Shown piece after piece: positions 1 through 7,881 of a stretch of 64,000 bases of DNA. The DNA is taken from the NCBI GenBank assembly GCA_963662375.2, contig CAXXRP010000015.1, positions 434,001 through 498,000 of the forward strand, given 5' to 3'. How positions within the stretch are numbered: position 1 is the stretch's first letter; every line of letters begins with the position of its first letter. The position numbers and the translations under genes are program-made. The notes beneath the pieces were generated by a model. It was not told the DNA's origin and did not search any database. It saw only the letters and a program-made list of their open reading frames with translations. The stretch is from UBA11612 sp963662375. GTDB taxonomy: Bacteria; Pseudomonadota; Alphaproteobacteria; Rhodospirillales; Rhodospirillaceae.

Positions 1-1
1 T

Positions 2-241
2 CTGTTCTCCTGCTACAGAAATATTGCCCCATTTTACATTAAAAGTTTATACGATGCGGCAATTATTGTGCGGCGCACAAGTTCCTTAGATCCGAAGCAC
101 AAGGTGCCTAATTTTTTTAGTTTTATGGCCAGTTGGGAAAGTCAGTTTTGTCGCAATTTGTTACCAAACTATCCTGATGTAACTTGCTCTTATCGCTATA
201 ATACTAGACACGTGTATAGTGAACTTGACCCCTGGTCTTAA
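2..241 (+). CDS. Partial CDS of unknown function (3' end only)
   Basis: A reading frame is open from the left edge for 79 codons and stops with TAA at 239-241. The start lies outside the window. The translation is rich in Tyr, Phe, Ser and Asn, and ends in ELDPWS. The stretch is clearly more AT-rich than the rest of the window, which makes a 79-codon open frame less likely by chance. I recognise no domain. Low GC compared with its neighbours could mean horizontal transfer. It may also be a fortuitous open frame in an intergenic region. Confidence 0.4.
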   Translation: MFSCYRNIAPFYIKSLYDAAIIVRRTSSLDPKHKVPNFFSFMASWESQFCRNLLPNYPDVTCSYRYNTRHVYSELDPWS

Positions 242-285
242 ATAGGGGCCTGTGGCACTGAACTTCAATATGGTGGAGGGAGGGA

Positions 286-539
286 ATGATTTCCGCGTGT
301 CAGGGTGAGTGCCTCGAAGAGTTTGCACCACTTAAGGCGACGCCTGACGCGCAGCCTTGGGGCGACACTGGACCGTTGTTGATCGGGGTGATGGCACTTT
401 GCAGTGGGCCTATAGGAGTTATCCGCTGTACCAATACAAGGCCGACAAGGCACCGGGCGATGCCATTGCACATGACATTTAGGAGTTGACAGACGGCCGG
501 ACAGGCATGTTTTGGCGGGTGGCGCTACCTTCAGCGTAG
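286..539 (+). pseudogene. Degraded COG4315-type secreted repeat protein (Yx[FWY]xxD-like), 3' part
   Basis: Two frames together give a recognisable C-terminal part of the secreted/lipoprotein family whose repeats read like DGTxQWAYKGxPLY. The first frame (from 286) reads ACQGECLEEFAPLKATPDAQ. After a frameshift near 378-385 the second frame reads RGDGTLQWAYRSYPLYQYKA, followed by DKAPGDAIAHDI, an in-frame TAG at 480-482, and TDGRTGMFWRVALPSA to the stop at 537-539. The N-terminal part and signal peptide are missing. It therefore carries one frameshift, one nonsense codon and a 5' truncation. A second, separate remnant of the same family lies at 28400-28663. The family role is poorly known; extracytoplasmic location is typical. 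Confidence 0.7.
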
Positions 540-554
540 TACCTATAAAAACTG

Positions 555-589
555 AACCGCGCTGACTGCAAGGTTGGCGCGGTTTTTTT
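555..589 (+). terminator. Rho-independent terminator
   Basis: An 8-bp inverted repeat, AACCGCGC at 555-562 and GCGCGGTT at 577-584, encloses a 14-nt loop and runs into seven T residues at 583-589. It sits just after the degraded COG4315-type gene and would have ended its transcription. It now insulates the porin cassette from upstream readthrough. Confidence 0.8.
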
Positions 590-791
590 GATTTAGAGGC
601 CTAGGGCGAGGGGGCTGGTGTCGGCTATCTGTTCGGCGCTAATTTCTGCTAATCACTCTTAGTTTTGATTACATTTTGCCCAAAAACTCCAACTAAATAC
701 TCACTATTTGTATTGCGAATGACACGCATTATCTAGTATGTGGTGGGCCGGCATAACTCCCACCTCTTGGAACGATCTGGAGAGCACTCCT

Positions 792-2060
792 ATGCAAGGC
801 AACGCTATTTGCTGGCACCGCCGGGCTTTATCCGCTGTCCTTGTGACCACAACCGCTCTTTTCAGCCTAGCGACTCACCCTACGCTCGCCGCGCCTACGA
901 TGGAAGAGATGTGGGAGATTATTCAGAAGCAGCAAAGTCAAATTGAAGCGCTAACGAAGCAATTGGAAAGCGCGGACGCCAAAGTTGAGGCCACCGCTGC
1001 GGCGGTTGAGGATGTGGCGATGTTTCGCGGCTCAATGCAGTCCGGGGGGTGGTGGGACCGCACCAGTATCGGCGGGTACGGCGAGCTGCACTACAACAGT
1101 GGCAAACCCGACCGTCTCGACTTCCACCGTTTTGTATTGTTCGTCGGACATCAGTTTACTGATCGGCTGCGGTTGCACACCGAGTTAGAAGTGGAGCATG
1201 CGCTTGTTGAGGATACCGATGACGGGAGCGGTCCCGGCGAGGTCGGGCTTGAACAAGCTTGGATCGAGTACGACTTCACACAGCAGATCTTAGGCCGAGC
1301 CGGTCTTTATCTTTTGCCGGTCGGCATTATCAATGAAACCCACGAGCCACCTAGTTTCTATGGTGTGGAGCGAAACCGGGTTGAATCAAACATCATTCCC
1401 TCCACGTGGTGGGAAGGCGGTGCCGGCGTAACCTATCGGTTAGCCAATGGATTGCAGGTGGATGGTCACGTGCACGGCGGCCTCGATGTGCCGGTCACCG
1501 GTGGCAACGCTTTTCGTATTCGCAAAGGACGACAGAAGGTGGCTCAATCGACCTTGCGGGAACCAGCTTTCACCGGCCGCATCAAGTATACGGGCATTCC
1601 CGGGGTCGAACTTGCCACTTCGTTTCAATATCAAACTGATCTTACTCAGGGCGATCCTGGTGATTCCAAAACAAGCGCCACGCTTTGGGAGGCCCATGCG
1701 GTCGTGGAGCGTGCGGTTACGTCGGATATCAGACTGGGGCTGCGCGCGCTCTATGCGCGTTGGGATCTCAATGGTCCGGGCGCGGCAGCTGCTGGCCGCG
1801 ATCACCAATACGGTTGGTATGTAGAACCCTCCGTACGCTTTGCTACGGCGGCGGGCGATATCGGTCTTTTCGGCCGCTACAGCGAGGACGACAGTACCGC
1901 TGGGGATGCAGTCGCCTCCAAGTTTAAACAAATCAGCGTCGGCTCCAACTACTGGATTCATCTAAACGCTGTTCTAAAATTGGAGTACGAATTCCAAAAT
2001 CCGCCACCCGGCGCCGCGGACGACGACAAGGTTCATCTTGGTCTCGGTTTCCAATTTTAG
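792..2060 (+). CDS. Outer-membrane porin-like beta-barrel protein
   Basis: A 422-residue exported protein. The chosen ATG (792) is preceded by GGAGAG at 779-784 and opens a classical signal peptide ending near THPTLA-APT. Residues about 36-70 form a short coiled coil (EEMWEIIQKQQSQIEALTKQ), as in trimeric porins of the OprO/OprP type. The rest alternates polar and aromatic residues as in beta strands and ends in FQF, a C-terminal Phe expected for outer-membrane insertion. An in-frame ATG at 738 would place residues ahead of the signal peptide and is less likely. It is the first gene of an apparent operon with FMN_bind, PepSY-like and ApbE genes, so it may admit a substrate (metal, anion or organic acid) for that redox module. 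The substrate cannot be read from sequence. Confidence 0.75.
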   Translation: MQGNAICWHRRALSAVLVTTTALFSLATHPTLAAPTMEEMWEIIQKQQSQIEALTKQLESADAKVEATAAAVEDVAMFRGSMQSGGWWDRTSIGGYGELHYNSGKPDRLDFHRFVLFVGHQFTDRLRLHTELEVEHALVEDTDDGSGPGEVGLEQAWIEYDFTQQILGRAGLYLLPVGIINETHEPPSFYGVERNRVESNIIPSTWWEGGAGVTYRLANGLQVDGHVHGGLDVPVTGGNAFRIRKGRQKVAQSTLREPAFTGRIKYTGIPGVELATSFQYQTDLTQGDPGDSKTSATLWEAHAVVERAVTSDIRLGLRALYARWDLNGPGAAAAGRDHQYGWYVEPSVRFATAAGDIGLFGRYSEDDSTAGDAVASKFKQISVGSNYWIHLNAVLKLEYEFQNPPPGAADDDKVHLGLGFQF

Positions 2061-2164
2061 AGGTAAAAGACCGGCGACAAGAAGCCCCCATCGCGGTAGG
2101 ACTCCGCCGCGCCGACATGAGCGTGGCCTGCCTGCCGTTTGCGGTTGAGTTGATGAGGATGCCA

Positions 2165-2698
2165 ATGCATGTGACGAGAAACTTGGGGCGCATTCTGATG
2201 CTTTCTGCTTGTCTCTCTGTTTGCGGGATAGCAGAGGCCGAGAACGTCTTTCAGGAGCCGGAGTCCTTTCTGCGTGACGCGTTCGGCGGACAGGTTCCAA
2301 AACCTAAGGTTCTGTGGCTTACCGATCAGCACCGCGCCGCGGCCGCCAGAATTCTCCAACATTCACCCCACATGCTGCGGGTGCGCTATTGGCGAGCCGG
2401 TGGCCGAACCGCTTGGATTCTTGAAGAGGTAGGCAAGGAACGGCCCATCACCGTTGGTATCGTCGTGGACGGTGGGGCCATAGATCAGGTGGCCGTACTC
2501 GTTTACCGGGAGAGCATCGGGTGGGAGGTGCGTCGCCGTTTCTTTACCCAGCAATTCGAGCAAGCTGAGCTTAACGAGCGTCTCATGCTGACCAAGCCCA
2601 TTGACGGTATCATCGGCGCGACACTGTCGGTGCGGGCCGTGACGGGCGTCGCGCGTCTTGCAGTCTATCTTCATGGTGAAGTAGCCAATGGCCTTTGA
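2165..2698 (+). CDS. FMN-binding domain protein, exported, ApbE substrate
   Basis: 177 residues. The start was chosen at ATG 2165 because GAGG lies at 2155-2158 and the reading then begins with a signal peptide (cleavage near IAEA-EN). In-frame ATGs at 2117, 2153 and 2159 are alternatives. The C-terminal half is an FMN_bind domain, as in RnfG/NqrC: it contains DGIIGAT at residues 147-153, close to the flavinylation motif D-G-x-[ST]-G-A-T recognised by ApbE, with Thr153 the expected FMN acceptor. Ile replaces the usual Ser/Thr at the fourth position. It overlaps the next gene by 11 bp and lies two genes from apbE. It is therefore probably a periplasmic, covalently flavinylated electron carrier. 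There is no Rnf or Nqr gene nearby. Confidence 0.8.
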   Translation: MHVTRNLGRILMLSACLSVCGIAEAENVFQEPESFLRDAFGGQVPKPKVLWLTDQHRAAAARILQHSPHMLRVRYWRAGGRTAWILEEVGKERPITVGIVVDGGAIDQVAVLVYRESIGWEVRRRFFTQQFEQAELNERLMLTKPIDGIIGATLSVRAVTGVARLAVYLHGEVANGL

Positions 2699-3464
2699 TC
2701 CAATTCAAGAACGCCCCCGCTGTTCGTTATTGTTACGTTGGCACCGGTGGGTGGGGTTTGTCGCGGCCTTGATAGTGGTTGTGATGGCGGTTACCGGCGT
2801 TCTCATAAATCACGCAACTAAGTTAAATCTCCAGCAGACCCATGTGGATTCTCCGATCATAACGGAGCGCTATGGTCTCGCGCCCGAGCCGCCGCCAATC
2901 AGTTATCACTTGCCTGGCGCGTGGATCACGTGGCTTGACGGGCGCTTATTCCTGAATGCAATCCTGGTCGCCGAACAGGCCGGCCAGGGTGTTGGGGCTA
3001 TTTTAAGCGATGGCATGGTTGCGGCCGCGGCCCAGGATCAAATTTTTCTGATGACGCGAGAAGGTGTGCTGATTGAACGTCTCCCGGGCCACGCGCTTCC
3101 GGGCAGGATCGCCGCGATTGGGGAAGCACGCGGCGGTGAAGTTGTGGTCGACACGGATAACGGTCTTTTTACGTCGGGCAGCGATCTCCTTGAATGGAGT
3201 CCAGCGGAGGTCGACGCGATTTGGTCAACCCTCGCGCCGTTGCCGGCCGATCTCTATCAGGAAGTCCTGCAGGCGTTTCGCGGACCGGGCATCTCTCTTG
3301 ATCGCATTTTGCTTGACGTTCACACGGGGCGCCTCTTCGGTTCATGGGTGCCGTATGTATTCGATGCCGCTGCGGTGGCATTGCTGTTCTTGGCGATCTC
3401 CGGTGTGGTTAACGGCCTACGCGCACCGGGCCGGCGTAGCCGCGGTTCGGGTGGCGGATCGTGA
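2688..3464 (+). CDS. PepSY-associated transmembrane protein (putative flavin/heme electron-transfer subunit)
   Basis: 258 residues with one TM helix near residues 17-39, a periplasmic middle region, and a second TM helix near 222-244. It shows the hallmarks of PepSY-associated TM proteins: the LLRWHRWVG motif before TM1 and LLDVHTGRLFG before TM2, whose histidines are candidate heme or quinone ligands. Such proteins accompany FMN_bind and ApbE genes in many bacteria and are thought to move electrons across the inner membrane to an extracytoplasmic flavin. It overlaps the FMN_bind gene upstream by 11 bp and the apbE start downstream by 4 bp (GTGA), indicating translational coupling. The electron donor (quinol or NADH) is unknown. 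Confidence 0.75.
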   Translation: MAFDPIQERPRCSLLLRWHRWVGFVAALIVVVMAVTGVLINHATKLNLQQTHVDSPIITERYGLAPEPPPISYHLPGAWITWLDGRLFLNAILVAEQAGQGVGAILSDGMVAAAAQDQIFLMTREGVLIERLPGHALPGRIAAIGEARGGEVVVDTDNGLFTSGSDLLEWSPAEVDAIWSTLAPLPADLYQEVLQAFRGPGISLDRILLDVHTGRLFGSWVPYVFDAAAVALLFLAISGVVNGLRAPGRRSRGSGGGS

Positions 3465-4468
3465 AACGCGGACGCCGGCGTTTTTTACGTATTCTCGCGG
3501 CCATGCCGGGTCTAGCCGTGGCTAGTCGCCACGGGCTCGCGCAAGACGGCCGTGCCCTTGGGCTTCAGGACCTTCATAGCTGGCGCGGCGTTGCGCTGGG
3601 CGCGGACGCGCGCATTCAAGTGGCCCACGGCGAGGCAGGTGAAGGCTTAGAAATTCTGCGCCAATGCCAAGTTGAAATAGAGACTATTGAGGCTCTATTC
3701 AGCCTCCACCGCGGTGATTCCACGATTTCCCGCCTCAACGCGGAAGGCATAGTGACCAATGTCCCAGAATCTTTTCTCGATCTTCTACGAGTGAGCAAGC
3801 ATTTGCATGCCGCCACCTCAGGCTATTTCGATCCTAGCGTGCAACCATTGTGGCAAGTATACGCGGCGACGGTTAAGCCTGATTCCGCGGACGAAAAGAA
3901 TCTGCGCGACAAGATATTGGAATGCCAAGGGAGGATCGGACTTCACCATGTAGAAGTAACCGCGGACAGCGCGATACTACGGAAGTCGGGCATGGCCTTA
4001 ACCATGAACGGTATTGCGCAAGGCTATTTAACGGACAGAATCGTTGCGTTGCTGCGTGCCGGAGGTATCCGCACCGCCTTGGTTGAAACCGGCGAGACCT
4101 ACGGCCTTGGCAATCACCCGACCGAGCGCAAGTGGCGCCTCGGCGTGCCAGATCCGAAGGCGCCAACGCAGGTAACTCGCGTCGTATCTCTAGAGGATCG
4201 CGCGGTCGCCACCTCGGCGCCGTCGGGAACCGTCTTCGATCGGGCGGGGCGTTTTCATCACCTTTTCAATCCCCATACAGGTCGTTGCGCCTCTCAATAT
4301 TCCAGCGTAACCGTTGCCGCCCCGTCGGCCGCCGTCGCTGACGCGTTGTCTACCGCGTTTTCGGCAATGCCGCGGAACTTGGTTCTGGATACGGTCAAAG
4401 CATTGCCGGGGGTCGGCATTCATATGGTGGGTACGGATGGCACGATCACGGAATCGGGCGCAATCTAG
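3461..4468 (+). CDS. apbE: FAD:protein FMN transferase ApbE
   Basis: 335 residues, GTG start overlapping the PepSY-like stop. The N-terminus KRGRRRFLRIL followed by a hydrophobic stretch resembles a Tat-type signal, placing the enzyme in the periplasm. ApbE family motifs are present: TMNGIAQGYLTDR near residue 185, HHLFNPHTGR near 264, and a distal ADALSTAFSAM segment that binds Mg2+ and FAD. The enzyme transfers FMN from FAD to a Thr of the D-G-x-x-G-A-T motif, here presumably Thr153 of the upstream FMN_bind protein. The segment ETGETYG stands where many ApbE proteins have a Gly-Gly-Asp motif, a mild divergence. It is the last gene of the cassette and ends in TAG. Confidence 0.85.
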   Translation: MKRGRRRFLRILAAMPGLAVASRHGLAQDGRALGLQDLHSWRGVALGADARIQVAHGEAGEGLEILRQCQVEIETIEALFSLHRGDSTISRLNAEGIVTNVPESFLDLLRVSKHLHAATSGYFDPSVQPLWQVYAATVKPDSADEKNLRDKILECQGRIGLHHVEVTADSAILRKSGMALTMNGIAQGYLTDRIVALLRAGGIRTALVETGETYGLGNHPTERKWRLGVPDPKAPTQVTRVVSLEDRAVATSAPSGTVFDRAGRFHHLFNPHTGRCASQYSSVTVAAPSAAVADALSTAFSAMPRNLVLDTVKALPGVGIHMVGTDGTITESGAI

Positions 4469-4474
4469 GCGCTC

Positions 4475-4935
4475 TCACCCCGCGGTCCTCAATCGCCCTT
4501 TAAGCTCCGTTGCGGCCTTGGCGTAACCGCCATCGCCGCCGTCCACAAAAGTGGACGTGTTAATTTCTGTATGGATGCAACGAGGCAAGTCATAACGGCA
4601 TGGTCTGACTCGTGCATACCATAATGCAATTCTCCCCGATTTGTTCGCTCTTCCAGGTAGGAGCGCATGACTTCAAGACGATCTGATGGGCAGTCAAATG
4701 TTAGCGTCAACACATCGTCGGACCGGGAGAAATGGACCGCGTTCTCCGCGATCTCGCGCCGATATCGTTCCGGGTCGAAGGCTCCAAGGCTCAGTTTGAA
4801 GCGGAACACAAAGAACGCAAATAAGGTTTCTAAACCAACCTTCGCAATCCACAGCCAACGAGAGTTTTTGCCATGGCGCGCGCTGCACCCACGAGGCCGC
4901 CCTTCCGCAACGGCCGTGGTTGATCCCTTGATGTC
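4475..4935 (-). pseudogene. DUF3095 family remnant (C-terminal part, frameshifted)
   Basis: On the minus strand a frame open from 4935 reads RWLWIAKVGLETLFAFFVFR and then LSLGAFDPERYRREIAEN, continuing to LHYGMHESDHAVMTC. This matches the C-terminal half of DUF3095 proteins. Near 4565 the frame shifts: the expected ending HVHFVDGGDGGYAKAATELK lies in another frame and stops at 4475-4477. The upstream frame is closed by a stop at 4936-4938 and the N-terminal domain is absent. It is thus both truncated and frameshifted. An internal ATG at 4809 opens a shorter intact-looking ORF, but that begins inside the domain. Confidence 0.7.
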
Positions 4936-5075
4936 CTATACTGCCACAAGCTAAGAATCGGGCGTGCTCGCGTAGTGATGGGTATCGAAAATGTTAGTCG
5001 CTGCATCCATCGGTTGCAGCAACTCGTAACAGGCTTCTGCCGCGTTACCGCTCATGATTGCGCTATTCAGTCACC

Positions 5076-5966
5076 TCAACGTTCGTTGAGAATGTTGGAT
5101 GGAGAGTATTGGTCTGTCAGCACGCGGGCATCATCGGACCAGTCCTGCTCTAAACTTAGTAACTTCAACAACCAATCCACCTCAAGGCCACGGTCTTGAA
5201 AATGATGTTCAAAGACCCTAGCCGCACTGACGATGGCCTCCCGGTCCGCCAATATTCCCCTCTGGGCCCATATGACCCGGTTGGTTGATCTGAGGTTATA
5301 GAACGCGCCAAACGCGGCCTTATATGTAGCTGACTCATGCGAGTACAAACCGCTCGAGGAAAACGTATTGGCGGCGACAACACCGTCTGGCGCAAGCAAA
5401 TCCTTGACCTCTTGGAGAAATTCAAAAGTCAAGAGATGTTCGGGGATGTACTCGCCTTCGAAGGCATCAAGCATAATCAGGTCGTACGTCATGTTGTTCA
5501 AAAGCGCTTTTTTCACAAAGACACGTCCATCACTGGTATGGGTTTGAAGTTTTACATCCTCCTCGTAAGCGAAAAATTCCCGAGCCACCTTCACCACTGC
5601 GGGGTCGATTTCGACGACGTCAATATTTGCCTCCGGCAAAATGTCGCGCAGAGCCATGGGCAAGGTTCCGCCGCCCAAGCCGATGATGAGAATGCGCCAC
5701 GGATCTGGTTTCATGGCCAGCACACCCAGCATCATTCGCGTGTACGGGAAAACTAGACGTTTGGGATCATCAATGTCCGTGCAGGTCTGCCGGTCCTGCC
5801 CCAAGGACCGGCGGAACGTCAGGCATCTGAGACCATCGTCCTGAGTCACGAAGATGTTTCGGTAGAGAGATTTTTCCGAATGAAGGACGCGCGCATCTGA
5901 ATCGTCACATGCCGCGAGCAGAAAAATCATCGATAAGGCAATTGCCGCGGTGCGTAAAATCCGCAT
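5076..5966 (-). CDS. Spermidine-synthase-like methyltransferase-fold lipoprotein
   Basis: 296 residues. The N-terminus is a lipoprotein signal with lipobox LLAAC (Cys20), so the protein should be a membrane-anchored lipoprotein. The remainder is a SpeE-type Rossmann domain: ILIIGLGGGTLPMALRDILP (nucleoside-binding glycine loop, residues about 91-110), VVEIDP, then YDLIMLDAFEGEYIPEHLL. Residues of the substrate pocket could not be judged. It follows the membrane half with 5967/5966 abutting, so the two are probably co-translated. In many bacteria the two halves are one polypeptide (TM domain plus spermidine-synthase-like domain); here they are split. An extracytoplasmic lipoprotein with a nucleotide-type fold is unexpected, and the biochemical role is unknown. 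Confidence 0.7.
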   Translation of the reverse strand: MRILRTAAIALSMIFLLAACDDSDARVLHSEKSLYRNIFVTQDDGLRCLTFRRSLGQDRQTCTDIDDPKRLVFPYTRMMLGVLAMKPDPWRILIIGLGGGTLPMALRDILPEANIDVVEIDPAVVKVAREFFAYEEDVKLQTHTSDGRVFVKKALLNNMTYDLIMLDAFEGEYIPEHLLTFEFLQEVKDLLAPDGVVAANTFSSSGLYSHESATYKAAFGAFYNLRSTNRVIWAQRGILADREAIVSAARVFEHHFQDRGLEVDWLLKLLSLEQDWSDDARVLTDQYSPSNILNER

Positions 5967-6605
5967 TTATGACTCTCCGCGTGACATCAAAAACGCGCCT
6001 GTCGCCATGAGTATTGCCATAACCATGAGAAGAATTACGATCTGATTTATCTCAAATATAAGAACGAAATAAAATGAGGTCAGTAGTGCCCCCGCCGCGC
6101 TGAAGGCAGTGGAAAAGCAAAACAATAGACCCGCATAAAACCCTGCGGCGTGCGCTTCACTTACAAGCAGCCGAACCGCGTAGGGCGAAACCGCGCCGCA
6201 CACAGCGGCGGGGACGAAGAAAAGAATTAGACACGAAATTAGAGAGCCCGTGCGGGGGTCATGAGTATAGGAAAAAACACTGTCCAGCACTGGGTCGGCG
6301 AAGGCTATAATGGGCAAAAGCAACATGCCGGACAGAAAATGCAAGGCGCACAATGTCCGTATTCTCGGATTGGTGAGGGACATGCGTCCGCCCACCAAGT
6401 ATCCGACGGACAGTGCCACCATAAAAATAGTGATCACCGCACCCCATACGTAGATGCTGCTACCGAACGTGGGCGCGAGAATGCGTCCGCTCAATATCTC
6501 GAGGCCCATGACCATGAAACCCGACCAGCACGCGACCGCGAGGATGGCCGCGGTTCTCATCGGGTCTGCCGCGCCGTGCCGCGCCGCCTGCTGCGCGTAC
6601 TGCAA
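5967..6605 (-). CDS. Polytopic membrane partner of spermidine-synthase-like protein
   Basis: 212 residues, almost entirely hydrophobic, with about six or seven predicted TM helices. The opening segment GFMVMGLEILSGRILAPTFG and the conserved FFVPAAVCGAVSPYAVRLLV are typical of the N-terminal transporter-like half of membrane-fused spermidine synthase homologues. It ends directly before the lipoprotein gene on the minus strand, with no gap. The start at 6605 precedes a short polar leader; ATG at residue 16 (MRTAAILAV) is an alternative start. The two genes form an operon transcribed away from ispH. Function unproven. Confidence 0.65.
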   Translation of the reverse strand: MQYAQQAARHGAADPMRTAAILAVACWSGFMVMGLEILSGRILAPTFGSSIYVWGAVITIFMVALSVGYLVGGRMSLTNPRIRTLCALHFLSGMLLLPIIAFADPVLDSVFSYTHDPRTGSLISCLILFFVPAAVCGAVSPYAVRLLVSEAHAAGFYAGLLFCFSTAFSAAGALLTSFYFVLIFEINQIVILLMVMAILMATGAFLMSRGES

Positions 6606-6904
6606 CAGATGAAAGAGCTCTCGCGGTTAGCGGGGTGAGACACGGTGGGCGGGTCCTTCTTGAGGCTGTAATTCTAGTGGTTTACGGGTGGATCGGCTAT
6701 CCTGCCGCAGGCTCATCTGCGCGGCTGCGGCATTTTGTGGCTGTCTCAAGGGCTATCTGTGCCCGCACAGCGGTAGCCTCGCCGACTGGGGCGTGATAAC
6801 ATACTGTAATACAATGTATTCTCCTATTGGGCTGGCCGCCAAATAGAGCTACATACAGTCGCTGCGCCGAGGATACGAATCGCGGATTAGAGGACAGTTA
6901 AAGA
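6606..6904. other. Intergenic region between divergent operons
   Basis: About 300 bp without a convincing gene. It separates the minus-strand membrane/lipoprotein pair from plus-strand ispH. An AT-rich patch near 6800-6830 could hold promoter elements, but I see no clear -35/-10 pair. A purine-rich GAGGACAG lies just before the ispH start. Confidence 0.5.
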
Positions 6905-7852
6905 ATGAAAGTATTGCTCGCCCAACCACGGGGCTTTTGTGCCGGTGTCGTCCGAGCCGTGGAAATCGTGGAGCTGGCGCTGCAGAAATTCGGCCCGCCA
7001 GTCTATGTGCGCCACGAGATCGTCCACAACAAGCGCGTCGTGGAAGATCTCCATGCTAAGGGCGCCGTATTTGTGGATGAAGTTGACGATATTCCCATCG
7101 GCGCCATCACGGTGTTCTCCGCCCACGGCGTTTCGCGAAAAGTGGTCGGCGATGCTGGTGACCGCGGTCTTGAGGTCATCGACGCCACGTGCCCCTTGGT
7201 AGCACGAGTGCATACTGAAGGGCAGCGTTACGCCGCTATTAGCTACGATGTTGTTCTGATCGGCCATGCCGGTCACGCCGAGGTGGAAGGCACCCTCGGG
7301 CAGATCGATGGCACCGTGCATCTGGTGGGTTCGGTCACCGACGTGGAAAGCCTGACGGTTCAAGATCCCGCCAAACTCGCCTATGTCACCCAAACCACGC
7401 TTTCCGTCGACGACACCAGAGAAATCATCGGCGCACTGAAGCTCCGCTTTCCGGAGATCCATGGCCCGGACGTGAAGGATATCTGTTACGCCACCCAGAA
7501 TCGCCAGCAAGCGGTGAGAGAACTCGCCCAGCAAGCGGACGTAATCCTGGTGCTGGGGGCGAAAAACAGCTCCAATTCCAATCGCCTGCGAGAAATCGGC
7601 GAGGATATGAATATCCCCAGTTACCTCATTGACGACGCTGAGGGCTTGCAAGCGGAGTGGCTTGAGGGGAAGGACGTCGTCGGCATCACTGCAGGTGCCT
7701 CGGCGCCCGAAGCGTTGGTGGACGAATTGATTTCCAGACTACGCACCCTAGGCGACACTGAAGTACAGATGCTTGAGGGCGTAACCGAGAACATTCACTT
7801 CAAACTTCCACGCCAACTGCGTGAACTCGCCGCATCGTCCGTTCCCGCTTAA
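6905..7852 (+). CDS. ispH: 4-hydroxy-3-methylbut-2-enyl diphosphate reductase
   Basis: 315 residues, full length for IspH (LytB). It catalyses the last step of the MEP pathway, reducing HMBPP to IPP and DMAPP in the cytosol with a [4Fe-4S] cluster. The three cluster cysteines are present: Cys12 in RGFCAGVVRA, Cys96 in DATCPLV, and Cys194 in DICYATQNRQ. The conserved histidines (RHEIVHNK, SAHGVS) and the NSSNSNRL motif are intact. The start has GAGGACAG upstream. It is followed after 29 bp by hpnH, linking supply of isoprenoid units to hopanoid synthesis; the squalene-to-hopene genes lie on the opposite strand just beyond. Confidence 0.95.
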   Translation: MKVLLAQPRGFCAGVVRAVEIVELALQKFGPPVYVRHEIVHNKRVVEDLHAKGAVFVDEVDDIPIGAITVFSAHGVSRKVVGDAGDRGLEVIDATCPLVARVHTEGQRYAAISYDVVLIGHAGHAEVEGTLGQIDGTVHLVGSVTDVESLTVQDPAKLAYVTQTTLSVDDTREIIGALKLRFPEIHGPDVKDICYATQNRQQAVRELAQQADVILVLGAKNSSNSNRLREIGEDMNIPSYLIDDAEGLQAEWLEGKDVVGITAGASAPEALVDELISRLRTLGDTEVQMLEGVTENIHFKLPRQLRELAASSVPA

Positions 7853-7881
7853 GTTCTGGTCCAGCAAAAAGGTTTAACCCA

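Noticed and set aside
1440..1961. 173-codon minus-strand frame inside the porin gene
   Set aside because: The porin frame has a signal peptide, ribosome site and beta-barrel pattern; the antisense frame has none.
6887..7651. 254-codon minus-strand frame antisense to ispH
   Set aside because: The plus strand encodes an unmistakable IspH with all three cluster cysteines; the antisense frame has no family features.
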